Positions 1-9,275 of a stretch of DNA of 64,000 nucleotides are shown piece after piece (the first letter of the stretch is position 1; every line of letters starts with the position of its first letter). The notes below the pieces were generated by a model. It saw nothing but the letters and a program-made list of their open reading frames with translations. It did not search any database and was not told the origin of the DNA. Source of the DNA: Janthinobacterium sp. J1-1 (GTDB lineage: Bacteria > Pseudomonadota > Gammaproteobacteria > Burkholderiales > Burkholderiaceae_D); contig NZ_CP132339.1 of NCBI RefSeq assembly GCF_030944405.1, forward strand, positions 1,302,001-1,366,000. Direction: 5' to 3'. A program made the position numbers and the translations under genes.

Positions 1-2153
<2,153 letters not shown>

Positions 2154-2292
2154 CTATAACCTTAGCAGGTGCAGAGGATAAGACGGTACAACGTTGCGTG
2201 TGTGTTGATACGACATTCATTACCCCAATCTTTGCTTCTTCCAGATTCATGACGCTGCTGCCCCATCGGGAGCAACCGTCAGTCCAAGTTAT
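2154..2292 (+). other. 23S-5S internal spacer of the first rRNA operon
   Basis: This transcribed spacer lies between 23S and 5S. Its first bases (CTATAACCTTAGC) form the distal side of the 23S processing stem, as judged from the complete operon downstream. It differs from the second copy at about four positions (near 2226, 2264, 2266 and 2282). No tRNA is visible in it. Confidence 0.8.
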
Positions 2293-2407
2293 GCCTGATG
2301 ACCATAGCAAGTTGGTCCCACCCCTTCCCATCCCGAACAGGACCGTGAAACAACTTTGCGCCGATGATAGTGCTGCAACCAGTGTGAAAGTAGGTTATCG
2401 TCAGGCT
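2293..2407 (+). rRNA. rrf: 5S ribosomal RNA (first operon)
   Basis: This is a typical betaproteobacterial 5S rRNA. It opens with GCCTGATGACCATAGC, contains CCCATCCCGAACAGGACC and closes with a complementary GTCAGGC, so the two ends pair as helix I. It is identical in text to the 5S at 28555. Exact ends are accurate to within one or two bases. Confidence 0.95.
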
Positions 2408-2425
2408 TGTTATTCGCAGTAGAAG

Positions 2426-2457
2426 AAAACCCCGCCAGCAATGGTGGGGTTTTTTTT
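2426..2457 (+). terminator. Rho-independent terminator of the first rRNA operon
   Basis: A stem CCCCGCC / GGTGGGG (one G-U pair, loop AGCAAT) is followed by eight T residues, directly after 5S. It ends the first rrn operon. The second operon has a differently sequenced terminator inside the same flanks. Confidence 0.9.
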
Positions 2458-2497
2458 CGTCTGGTGGTTTGTGGTGATGGCATGCGCCGCGGGTGGT

Positions 2498-2591
2498 GTC
2501 GGATTACGCTACGCCTAGGCGGCCCCGCTAATCCGACCTACGGGACCGCGAATGTACGTAGGTCGGCTTAGCGCGCAGCGCGTAAGCCGAC
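2498..2591. repeat. REP/BIME-like pair of stem-loops
   Basis: Two hairpins lie in tandem in the gap between the rrn terminator and rlaP. The first is GTCGGATTA (2498-2506) with TAATCCGAC (2529-2537). The second is GTCGGCTTA (2562-2570) with TAAGCCGAC (2583-2591). The two stems are variants of one another, as expected of a palindromic intergenic repeat. A further related half-site (GTCCGATTACGCG) follows near 2611. No coding gene is visible in 2458-2618. Confidence 0.6.
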
Positions 2592-2618
2592 AACATGGTT
2601 GGCATTACGGGCGTCCGA

Positions 2619-3407
2619 TTACGCGCCCCCAGCGCTCAGCATTTTCCGGAACAACGCATTCAGCTGCTCCATCCCACCTGCCTTTTCTTCCTTCTCGACG
2701 CTGAAGTTTTCCAGCCTGACCAGTTCGGCTTCGATAAACAAATTAAGTTTGTCTATGCGTGGCGCCAGTTCCTTTTCCAGCGCGACCTTTTTCTTTTCGA
2801 GCAGCATCTGGACTTCTTCCAGCAAGCCCTCGCCTTCGGGCAGCAAGTGCAGCAGTGCGGAAAACTCGATCGGCGGCGCGGTGCGGTAGCTTTCTATCCA
2901 GCGCGTGGCCAGCAGCGGGCGCAGGACATAAAAGTACTTCTTCAGTGGCACCATCTCCGCCATCAGATAGCCGCGGTAATTGGTCTTGGCCATGCTGCGG
3001 TAATGATAAATGCCCTTTTCCAGCGTATAGACGGAATCGAGCAATTCCTGCATGCCGGCCTTGAAGCCGCCCTGGTCGATATAGTTGATCGGTGACTGTA
3101 TCCATTCGATCACGGCGGGGTTCGAGCGCCAGAACAGCTGCAGCGCCTTGCGTATATCCCAGCCATTGAGGTCGATATCGTCGACGATGGGATATTCAAT
3201 CACGTCGCGCTTGTCTTCCAGGTCGACCGCCAGATACCAGTCCTGCGGCCTGGCATAAATAAAGCGCACATCGAAGTCGCTATTGGGCGAAGCAAACCCC
3301 CAGGCGCGGCTGCCAGACTCGATCGCCAGCAAAATCCGTACGCGTTCTTTTTCTTCCACGGCCGCCAGGCGGCGCATGATTTCGATTCGTATATCTTCAG
3401 GGATCAT
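2619..3407 (-). CDS. rlaP: RlaP-type nucleotidyltransferase of the RNA repair cluster
   Basis: This 262-residue protein belongs to the DNA polymerase beta-like nucleotidyltransferase group often annotated as RNA-repair-associated (RlaP, PF10127-like). The N-terminal domain shows the nucleotide-binding GSRAWGF at residues 32-38, followed by the metal-binding D-x-D at 44-46. The helical C-terminal half carries no motif that I recognise. It begins two bases after the rtcR stop codon, so the two are almost certainly one transcript. The substrate and the added nucleotide are unknown to me; a tRNA end or another broken RNA is a reasonable guess from the neighbours only. Confidence 0.85.
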   Translation of the reverse strand: MIPEDIRIEIMRRLAAVEEKERVRILLAIESGSRAWGFASPNSDFDVRFIYARPQDWYLAVDLEDKRDVIEYPIVDDIDLNGWDIRKALQLFWRSNPAVIEWIQSPINYIDQGGFKAGMQELLDSVYTLEKGIYHYRSMAKTNYRGYLMAEMVPLKKYFYVLRPLLATRWIESYRTAPPIEFSALLHLLPEGEGLLEEVQMLLEKKKVALEKELAPRIDKLNLFIEAELVRLENFSVEKEEKAGGMEQLNALFRKMLSAGGA

Positions 3408-3409
3408 GT

Positions 3410-5032
3410 TCAGTTCTCTTGTTTTTCCATGACTACTGTATCCCAGCTCAATGCAAAGCGGGCCAGGAATTTCTTGAGCCGGTCGGCGTCGTTGGGTTTG
3501 GCCTTTGCATCACGCGACACCGCATACAATTTGCGCCCCGCATCGGACAGGCTGTTCGATTGCCGGCATATCTCGATCACCGAGCGCAGCTGCAGCGCAT
3601 CGAACAGATCCAGTTGCGACGCCGCTTCCTCGCCCATGATGGCCGCCAGCGCGATGTCCGCACCGCCGGCCTGGCCATCGTGCGTTTGCCATAGCCGTTT
3701 CAAGCGCCTGATTTCATCCTCGGCGACGTTGTCGGTAATGCGGCCAGCTTCCGACAGGGTGGCAAGACGCGTGACGGCCGCCGACAGGTCGCGGAAATTG
3801 CCGCGCCAGGCGGCCGATGGCGACATGGCGAAGCGCATGAAACGTTCGCGCGCCTCCTTGTTGAAGCGCACGCGCTCGCCGGACTCGACGCTGTATTGCG
3901 CCAGCAGGTATTCCAGGTTCGGCTCAATGTCTTCCGGCCGCTGGGCCAGGCCGGGCAATGCATACGTCCACAGATTGATGCGCGCATACAGGTCTTCGCG
4001 AAAGCGGCCGGCCGCCACCTCTTTTCCCAGGTCGCGGTTGGTGCCGGCGATCAGCTGGAAGTCGCTTTGTACTTCCGTATCCGCGCCGACCGGGAAGAAC
4101 CGCTTTTCCTCGATCGCCTTCAATAGCATGGCCTGCTCGTCGAGTCCCAGTTCGCCGATTTCATCGAGAAACAGCAAGCCCTTGTGGGCGCTGCGCAGCA
4201 AGCCCGGGCGATCGGCACCTGCGCCTGTAAACGAGCCCTTGATATGGCCGAACAAGGTGGAGGCCGCGCCGTCGCCATGCAGGGTGGCGCAATTGAGGTC
4301 GATGAATTTGCCATCGAGCTGGTGGCGCGATTTTTTCAGCTCATATACGCGGCGCGCCAGGAAGGATTTGCCTGCGCCGGTAGGCCCCATCAGCAGCATC
4401 GGCGCTTTCGACTTGATGGCGACGCGCTCGATTTCGTCGATCATGGTATTGAAGCGCGCGTTGCGGGTGGCGATGCCGGACTTCAGAAACGCCACGCCGG
4501 CCGCCTGCTCGCGCGTAAAACGCTGGGCGATCTGGTCATAGCGCGACAGGTCGAGGTCGATCAAGGCGTAGCTGCCCGGATTGTTCGCATTCTGGCGTTT
4601 CGGTGGCGAGGTCTGCACCAGGCGGCCGGGAAAATAGCGTGCTTCCGTCATCAGGAACATGCAGATCTGCGCCACATGACTGCCGGTGGTGATATGGATC
4701 CAGTAGTCTTCCTGGTCCGGATCGAAGGGGTAGCTGCTGGCAAAATCATACAGCGCCGCGTACACCTCTTCAAAATCCCAGGCATCCGTGATCGGCAGGT
4801 CGTGTGCCACCAGCTCTGTTTCCGGCGACACGCTGGCGATATCCTGCGACACCTGACGCACCAGGTTCTCGAATTGCGGCCCCGTGTACAGCAGCTCGAA
4901 GCGGTCGATGACCTTGTCGTCGTGCCGCGTCAGCGCCACGCTGGGACGCCACTTCTCCCAGCGCGCGGCGCCCCTGCCATTGTCGAGCTGCGTGCCCAGG
5001 AAACCGATCACCACCGTGCGTTTGGCTTGCAT
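3410..5032 (-). CDS. rtcR: RtcR, sigma-54-dependent activator of the rtc RNA repair operon
   Basis: This 540-residue activator has a CARF-type sensor domain (residues about 1-180, with a conserved WIHITTGSHVAQIC stretch near 111-124), a sigma-54 AAA+ domain and a C-terminal helix-turn-helix region. Walker A GPTGAGKS is at 216-223 and Walker B LLFLDE at 286-291. In the family, the CARF domain is thought to bind broken RNA ends and relieve repression of the ATPase. The sigma-54 contact loop reads GSFTGA (266-271) instead of the usual GAFTGA, a mild substitution. The gene is divergent from rsr, whose promoter is of the -24/-12 type, so rsr-rtcBA is the expected target. It is followed directly by rlaP. 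Confidence 0.95.
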   Translation of the reverse strand: MQAKRTVVIGFLGTQLDNGRGAARWEKWRPSVALTRHDDKVIDRFELLYTGPQFENLVRQVSQDIASVSPETELVAHDLPITDAWDFEEVYAALYDFASSYPFDPDQEDYWIHITTGSHVAQICMFLMTEARYFPGRLVQTSPPKRQNANNPGSYALIDLDLSRYDQIAQRFTREQAAGVAFLKSGIATRNARFNTMIDEIERVAIKSKAPMLLMGPTGAGKSFLARRVYELKKSRHQLDGKFIDLNCATLHGDGAASTLFGHIKGSFTGAGADRPGLLRSAHKGLLFLDEIGELGLDEQAMLLKAIEEKRFFPVGADTEVQSDFQLIAGTNRDLGKEVAAGRFREDLYARINLWTYALPGLAQRPEDIEPNLEYLLAQYSVESGERVRFNKEARERFMRFAMSPSAAWRGNFRDLSAAVTRLATLSEAGRITDNVAEDEIRRLKRLWQTHDGQAGGADIALAAIMGEEAASQLDLFDALQLRSVIEICRQSNSLSDAGRKLYAVSRDAKAKPNDADRLKKFLARFALSWDTVVMEKQEN

Positions 5033-5168
5033 ATATAGGATAAAAATTTATCTGAAAAGATAATTTTATATGAAAATTAAAATGGGCTAAATTCCTGATG
5101 AAAGTGAGCAATGAAAAATTCATCAATATAATCAACAGCTTGGATAATTTTTTGAGAAACCAAAAAGC
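5033..5168. promoter_or_regulatory. AT-rich divergent control region with candidate RtcR sites
   Basis: This region is far more AT-rich than its surroundings. It must hold the rtcR promoter (minus) and the enhancer for RtcR (plus). Small inverted repeats are visible: GATAAA-AA-TTTATC at 5039-5052 and ATGAA-AAA-TTCAT at 5111-5123, about 124 and 53 bp upstream of the -24 element. Which one RtcR binds, if either, cannot be told from the sequence alone. Confidence 0.4.
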
Positions 5169-5184
5169 TGGCACAGCGCTTGCA
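5169..5184 (+). promoter_or_regulatory. Sigma-54 promoter of rsr-rtcBA
   Basis: TGGCACAGCGCTTGCA fits the sigma-54 consensus. The -24 GG (5170-5171) and -12 GC (5182-5183) are exactly ten bases apart. It lies about 50 bases before the rsr start and opposite rtcR, as in other RtcR-controlled operons. Confidence 0.93.
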
Positions 5185-5233
5185 ATAGAGAGGATACAAA
5201 CGAGATCAACGAGAAGAAGAGAGGATGCACATC

Positions 5234-6811
5234 ATGGCCAACCTGCAGTTATTCCAGAGCGTGAATCAGGCTGAAAAGCAGGCTGAAAATTTGCCGGCGG
5301 CGCTGGCCGTCAATGCCGAAGGCGCGCCTGCCTATGGGCTGTCGCCGCGCCACCAGCTGGCGCAATATGCGGCCACTGGCTGCCTGAACACGACGTTTTA
5401 TGCCAGCGCCGAAGCGCAGCTGGCCATGGTGCTGGAATTGTGCAAGGCCATCGATCCGCGATTCATCGCGCAGACGGCCGTGTATTGCCGCGAACGTGGC
5501 CATATGAAAGACATGCCTGCCTTGCTGGTGGCCGTGCTGGCCGGGCAGGGGGCGCAGCAACTGGCGCCGGCGTTTGCCCGCGTGATCGACAACGGCAAGA
5601 TGCTGCGCAACTTCGTGCAGATATTGCGCTCGGGCGCCGTGGGCCGCAAGTCGCTGGGTACGCGTCCGAAAAAGCTGGTGCAGGCCTGGCTGAACAACGC
5701 CTCCGAACAGGTCTTGCTGGCGGCATTGGTGGGCAATGCGCCATCGCTGGCCGACGTGGTGAAGATGGTGCATCCGAAGCCGCAGGAGGCGTGGCGCGCC
5801 GCCTTCTTTGCCTGGCTGGTCGGCAAGCAATATCAGGCTGCGGACTTGCCGCCATCGCTGGCCGCTTTCGAGCGCTACAAGGCCGATCCATCGCTGCCTG
5901 TGCCGCTGGTTCCTTTCCAGATGCTGACGGCACTGCCTTTGTCGGCAGAGCAGTGGGCGCAGATCGCGCGGCAGGGTGGCTGGCAGATGCTGCGCATGAA
6001 TCTGAATACCTTTGCCCGTCATGGCGTGTTCGGCGTCGACGGCATGGCCGAACTGATCGCGGACAAGTTGCGCGACCCGCAAGCGATTGCCAGGGGCAAG
6101 GTTTTTCCTTACCAGCTGATGTCGGCCTGCATGGCGGCCGGCGACAGTGTGCCGGCCATCGTCAAGGCGGCTCTGGAACAGGCGCTGGAAATATCGCTGC
6201 TGAACGTGCCGCAGGTCGCCGGCAAGGTGGTGGTCTGTGCAGACGTTTCCGGTTCCATGTCGTCGCCGGTCAGCGGCTATCGCGGCAGCGCCACTTCCAG
6301 CATGCGCTGCATCGACGTGGCGGCGCTGGTGGCAGCGGCCATGCTGCGCAAGAACCCCGGCACGGTGGTGCTGCCGTTCGAGCAAAACGTGGTCGAGTGC
6401 GAACTCGATGCGGAAAACAGCGTAATGGAAAATGCGACCAAGCTGGCGGCCATCGGTGGCGGCGGCACCAATTGCAGCGCGCCGCTGGCGCGCATGAACT
6501 GGAAAAACATACCGGCCGACCTGGTGATTTTTGTGTCCGACAATGAGTCCTGGGTCGACGCCAAGCGTGGTGGTGCGACGGCCACCATGCACCAGTGGCA
6601 GAAGTTCAAGCGGCACAATCCGCAGGCCAGAATGGTGTGCATCGATATCGCACCGCACGCCACCACGCAGGCCTGCGAGCGGGAAGACATCTTGAATATC
6701 GGCGGTTTTTCCGACGAGGTGTTCAAGATGATCGCCCTGTTCGCTTGCGGCCAGCTGGACCCCGCCCATTGGGTGGGCGAGATCGAAGCCATCGAGTTCG
6801 CAGTGGTGTGA
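5234..6811 (+). CDS. rsr: Rsr, bacterial Ro60-like TROVE-domain RNA-binding protein
   Basis: This is a 525-residue Ro60 orthologue. The N-terminal part is the TROVE helical-repeat ring that binds misfolded and Y RNAs. The C-terminal part is a von Willebrand factor A fold whose metal site DVSGSMS starts near residue 337, followed by GGGGTNCSAPL and VSDNESW. In other bacteria, Rsr works with Y RNA and exonucleases in RNA quality control. An ATG also occurs at 5225, but it directly abuts GAGG, whereas the ATG at 5234 has nine bases of spacing, so 5234 is chosen. It is the first gene after the sigma-54 promoter and lies upstream of rtcBA, the same order as in Salmonella. Confidence 0.93.
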   Translation: MANLQLFQSVNQAEKQAENLPAALAVNAEGAPAYGLSPRHQLAQYAATGCLNTTFYASAEAQLAMVLELCKAIDPRFIAQTAVYCRERGHMKDMPALLVAVLAGQGAQQLAPAFARVIDNGKMLRNFVQILRSGAVGRKSLGTRPKKLVQAWLNNASEQVLLAALVGNAPSLADVVKMVHPKPQEAWRAAFFAWLVGKQYQAADLPPSLAAFERYKADPSLPVPLVPFQMLTALPLSAEQWAQIARQGGWQMLRMNLNTFARHGVFGVDGMAELIADKLRDPQAIARGKVFPYQLMSACMAAGDSVPAIVKAALEQALEISLLNVPQVAGKVVVCADVSGSMSSPVSGYRGSATSSMRCIDVAALVAAAMLRKNPGTVVLPFEQNVVECELDAENSVMENATKLAAIGGGGTNCSAPLARMNWKNIPADLVIFVSDNESWVDAKRGGATATMHQWQKFKRHNPQARMVCIDIAPHATTQACEREDILNIGGFSDEVFKMIALFACGQLDPAHWVGEIEAIEFAVV

Positions 6812-6832
6812 TGGCCACCAGGCAGTACGCAT

Positions 6833-6973
6833 GAATGCGGACAGGACTACATGTAAAAACGTCTTGTCCATCCCTGGTCATGTGAGTTGTACCCCGAATG
6901 CAGGCAGGATTACATCGTAAAACCGCGTCAAACCGGTCTGGCACTTGCCGGAAATCTTGTCACCCCTGGTCGG
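6833..6973 (+). ncRNA. Candidate Y-RNA-like duplicated structured RNA between rsr and rtcB
   Basis: The 194-nt gap between rsr and rtcB holds two related units, 6833-6881 and 6896-6973. Each begins GAATGC, has a 9-bp stem, and ends with CTTGTC then CCTGGTC. In unit A, GGACAGGAC (6839-6847) pairs with GTCTTGTCC (6861-6869). In unit B, GGCAGGATT (6903-6911) pairs with AATCTTGTC (6953-6961). The C-G to T-A change in the stem is matched on both sides, which favours a real RNA helix. Unit B carries an extra segment of about 28 nt in its loop, with CCGG/CCGG ends. Salmonella encodes YrlA and YrlB RNAs at this same place. I do not see the tRNA-like T-arm motif known from YrlA, so Y-RNA identity is an inference. 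Confidence 0.5.
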
Positions 6974-7005
6974 GCCCCTCATGATGATAAAAAAAGAGAG
7001 AGCAT

Positions 7006-8241
7006 ATGAAAAACGAAGAATACGAAGTAATGCATACCGAAGGCAGCCGTCCTGTGAAGATGTGGACGCGTGGCGTGCCGGTCGAAGAAGCGGCGAAAAA
7101 GCAGCTGCGCAATACGGCCACCCTGCCGTTCATCTACAAGCATATCGCCGTGATGCCCGATGTGCACCTGGGTAAAGGCTCGACCATCGGCAGCGTGATT
7201 CCGACCCTGGGTGCGGTGATTCCGGCCGCCGTCGGCGTCGATATCGGCTGCGGCATGATGGCGGCGAAAACCACGCTGACGGCCAACGATTTGCCGGACA
7301 ACCTGGGCCCTTTGCGCAGCGCCATCGAGCGCGCCATCCCGCACGGCATGTCGCCGAAAACGCGCGGCCACCGCGGCCGCGACGAGGGTTCCTGGCATAC
7401 CCCGCCGTCGGCGGTCGATGCGGCCTGGCTGCAGCTGAAGGACGAATTCGATGCGATCTGCCTGAAGACGCCGAAGCTGAAGAACACCAACAATTATCGC
7501 CACCTGGGAACGTTGGGCAGCGGCAACCACTTTATTGAAGTGTGCCTCGACGAGCAGGGCTCCGTCTGGTTCATGCTGCACTCTGGGTCGCGCGGCGTGG
7601 GTAACGCCATCGGCAGCCATTTCATCGAACTGGCCAAGCAGGACATGCGCACCCACTTCATCAACCTGCCGGACCAGGACCTGGCCTACCTGGCCGAAGG
7701 GACGCAGCACTACGATGATTACGTGGAGGCGGTCGGCTGGGCCCAGCGTTTTGCGCGCAACAACCGCGAAGTGATGATGCAGAACCTGATCGCCGCCGTA
7801 CGCACGGTGATCCACAAACCGTTCCAGACGCATGTGGAAGCGGTCAACTGCCACCACAATTACGTGCAGAAGGAGCACCACTTCGGCAAGGATGTGCTGG
7901 TCACGCGCAAGGGAGCGGTATCTGCGCGCGAGGGTGAGCTGGGGATCATTCCCGGTTCGATGGGCGCCAAGAGTTTTATCGTGCGCGGCAAAGGCAATCC
8001 GGACAGTTTTCATAGCTGCAGCCACGGCGCGGGGCGCACCATGAGCCGCACGGAAGCGAAGCGCCGTTTCAATCTGGAAGACCAGGTGCGCGCCACCGAA
8101 GGCGTGGAGTGCCGCAAGGACGCCAATGTGATCGACGAGATTCCGATGGCCTACAAGGATATCGATGCGGTGATGCTGGCCCAGCGCGAACTGGTCGATG
8201 TGGTGCATGTGTTGAAGCAGGTTGTCTGCGTCAAGGGATAG
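7006..8241 (+). CDS. rtcB: RtcB, RNA-splicing ligase (3'-phosphate/5'-OH joining)
   Basis: RtcB joins RNA ends carrying 3'-phosphate or 2',3'-cyclic phosphate to 5'-OH ends, using GTP and manganese. The 411-residue length is normal. Visible motifs are VGVDIGCGMMA (metal-binding Asp and Cys, about residues 78-88), LGTLGSGNHFIE, MLHSGSRGVGN and SCSHGAGRTMSR, which holds the histidine that is guanylylated. The start follows a purine-rich AGAGAGAG ribosome site. It is followed 11 bases later by rtcA, and both should be transcribed with rsr from the sigma-54 promoter unless the intervening RNA ends transcription. Cytoplasmic. Confidence 0.97.
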   Translation: MKNEEYEVMHTEGSRPVKMWTRGVPVEEAAKKQLRNTATLPFIYKHIAVMPDVHLGKGSTIGSVIPTLGAVIPAAVGVDIGCGMMAAKTTLTANDLPDNLGPLRSAIERAIPHGMSPKTRGHRGRDEGSWHTPPSAVDAAWLQLKDEFDAICLKTPKLKNTNNYRHLGTLGSGNHFIEVCLDEQGSVWFMLHSGSRGVGNAIGSHFIELAKQDMRTHFINLPDQDLAYLAEGTQHYDDYVEAVGWAQRFARNNREVMMQNLIAAVRTVIHKPFQTHVEAVNCHHNYVQKEHHFGKDVLVTRKGAVSAREGELGIIPGSMGAKSFIVRGKGNPDSFHSCSHGAGRTMSRTEAKRRFNLEDQVRATEGVECRKDANVIDEIPMAYKDIDAVMLAQRELVDVVHVLKQVVCVKG

Positions 8242-8252
8242 AAAGAGAAAAG

Positions 8253-9275
8253 ATGATAGAGATAGATGGATCGCAGGGCGAGGGCGGCGGGCAGATATTG
8301 CGTTCGGCCTTGACCCTGTCCATGATCACGGGACAGCCATTCCGCTTGACAGGCATACGCGCCGGCAGGGCCAAGCCCGGCCTGCTGCGCCAGCACTTGG
8401 TGGCCGTGCAGGCGGCGGTACAACTCTGCGGCGCGCGCACTTCGCCGGTGGCGCTGGGTTCCTCCACGCTGGAATTCGTGCCCGGTCCGATTCGGGGTGG
8501 CGACTACCGCTTCGCCATCGGAAGCGCCGGCAGCTGCACGCTGGTGTTGCAGACGCTATTGCCGGCGCTGCTGCATGCGGATGGTCCGTCGACCGTGCAG
8601 GTCAGCGGCGGCACGCATAATCCGCTGGCGCCGCCCGTGCATTTCCTGCAGCGCGCGTACGGCCGCATCCTGGAAAAAATGGGGGCGCGGATCGACATCG
8701 AGCTGCTGCGCTTCGGCTTCTTTCCGGCCGGCGGCGGCGAGGTGCGCTCCACCGTGCAACCATGCGCACGCTTGCAGCCGATCGAGCTGCTGGTGCGTGG
8801 CGAACGCATCGACGGCCATGCGGAGAGTTTTGTCGCCGGCGTGCCGGCCGGCGTGGCCGAGCGCGAACTGGAACGCGTGGCGTCCGGCATGGGCTGGAGC
8901 GGCAAGCAGTTGCGCCTGCGTGGCCTGCCGGCAGAGCAGGGACCGGGCAATGTGCTGCTGCTGACCCTGGAGCACGAACACGTGACGGAAGTGTTTGCGT
9001 CGTTTGGCGAAAAGTCGGTGCTGGCCGAAACGGTGGCCAAGCGCCTGCTGAACGAGGTGCGGCGCTATCTGAAATCCGAGGCGGCCGTCGGCGAGCACCT
9101 GGCGGACCAGTTGCTGCTGCCGATGGCGCTGGCCGGTGGCGGCGCATTTACGGCCACCGCCATCTCGCAGCATGCGCTGACCAATGCCGATATCATCGCC
9201 CGCTTCCTGCCGGTCACCATACGCTTCGAGCAGCATCAACATGCCGCCCTGTGCACGGTGGAGCGTACGATTTAA
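8253..9275 (+). CDS. rtcA: RtcA, RNA 3'-terminal phosphate cyclase
   Basis: RtcA converts an RNA 3'-phosphate into a 2',3'-cyclic phosphate with ATP, making an end that RtcB can use. The 340-residue protein opens with MIEIDGSQGEGGGQILRSA, contains RFGFFPAGGGEV, and near the end has EHLADQLLLPMALAGGGAF, whose His is the adenylylated residue in the family. The ATG at 8253 fits this conserved N terminus; an upstream in-frame ATG at 8109 would read through rtcB and is discarded. The last bases overlap the stop of the convergent TonB receptor gene by four bases. Confidence 0.96.
   Translation: MIEIDGSQGEGGGQILRSALTLSMITGQPFRLTGIRAGRAKPGLLRQHLVAVQAAVQLCGARTSPVALGSSTLEFVPGPIRGGDYRFAIGSAGSCTLVLQTLLPALLHADGPSTVQVSGGTHNPLAPPVHFLQRAYGRILEKMGARIDIELLRFGFFPAGGGEVRSTVQPCARLQPIELLVRGERIDGHAESFVAGVPAGVAERELERVASGMGWSGKQLRLRGLPAEQGPGNVLLLTLEHEHVTEVFASFGEKSVLAETVAKRLLNEVRRYLKSEAAVGEHLADQLLLPMALAGGGAFTATAISQHALTNADIIARFLPVTIRFEQHQHAALCTVERTI

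Noticed and set aside
6833..6973. Possible tRNA gene between rsr and rtcB
   Set aside because: No T-arm TTCGA text, no D arm and no acceptor pairing of tRNA length; the structure is a simple repeated hairpin.
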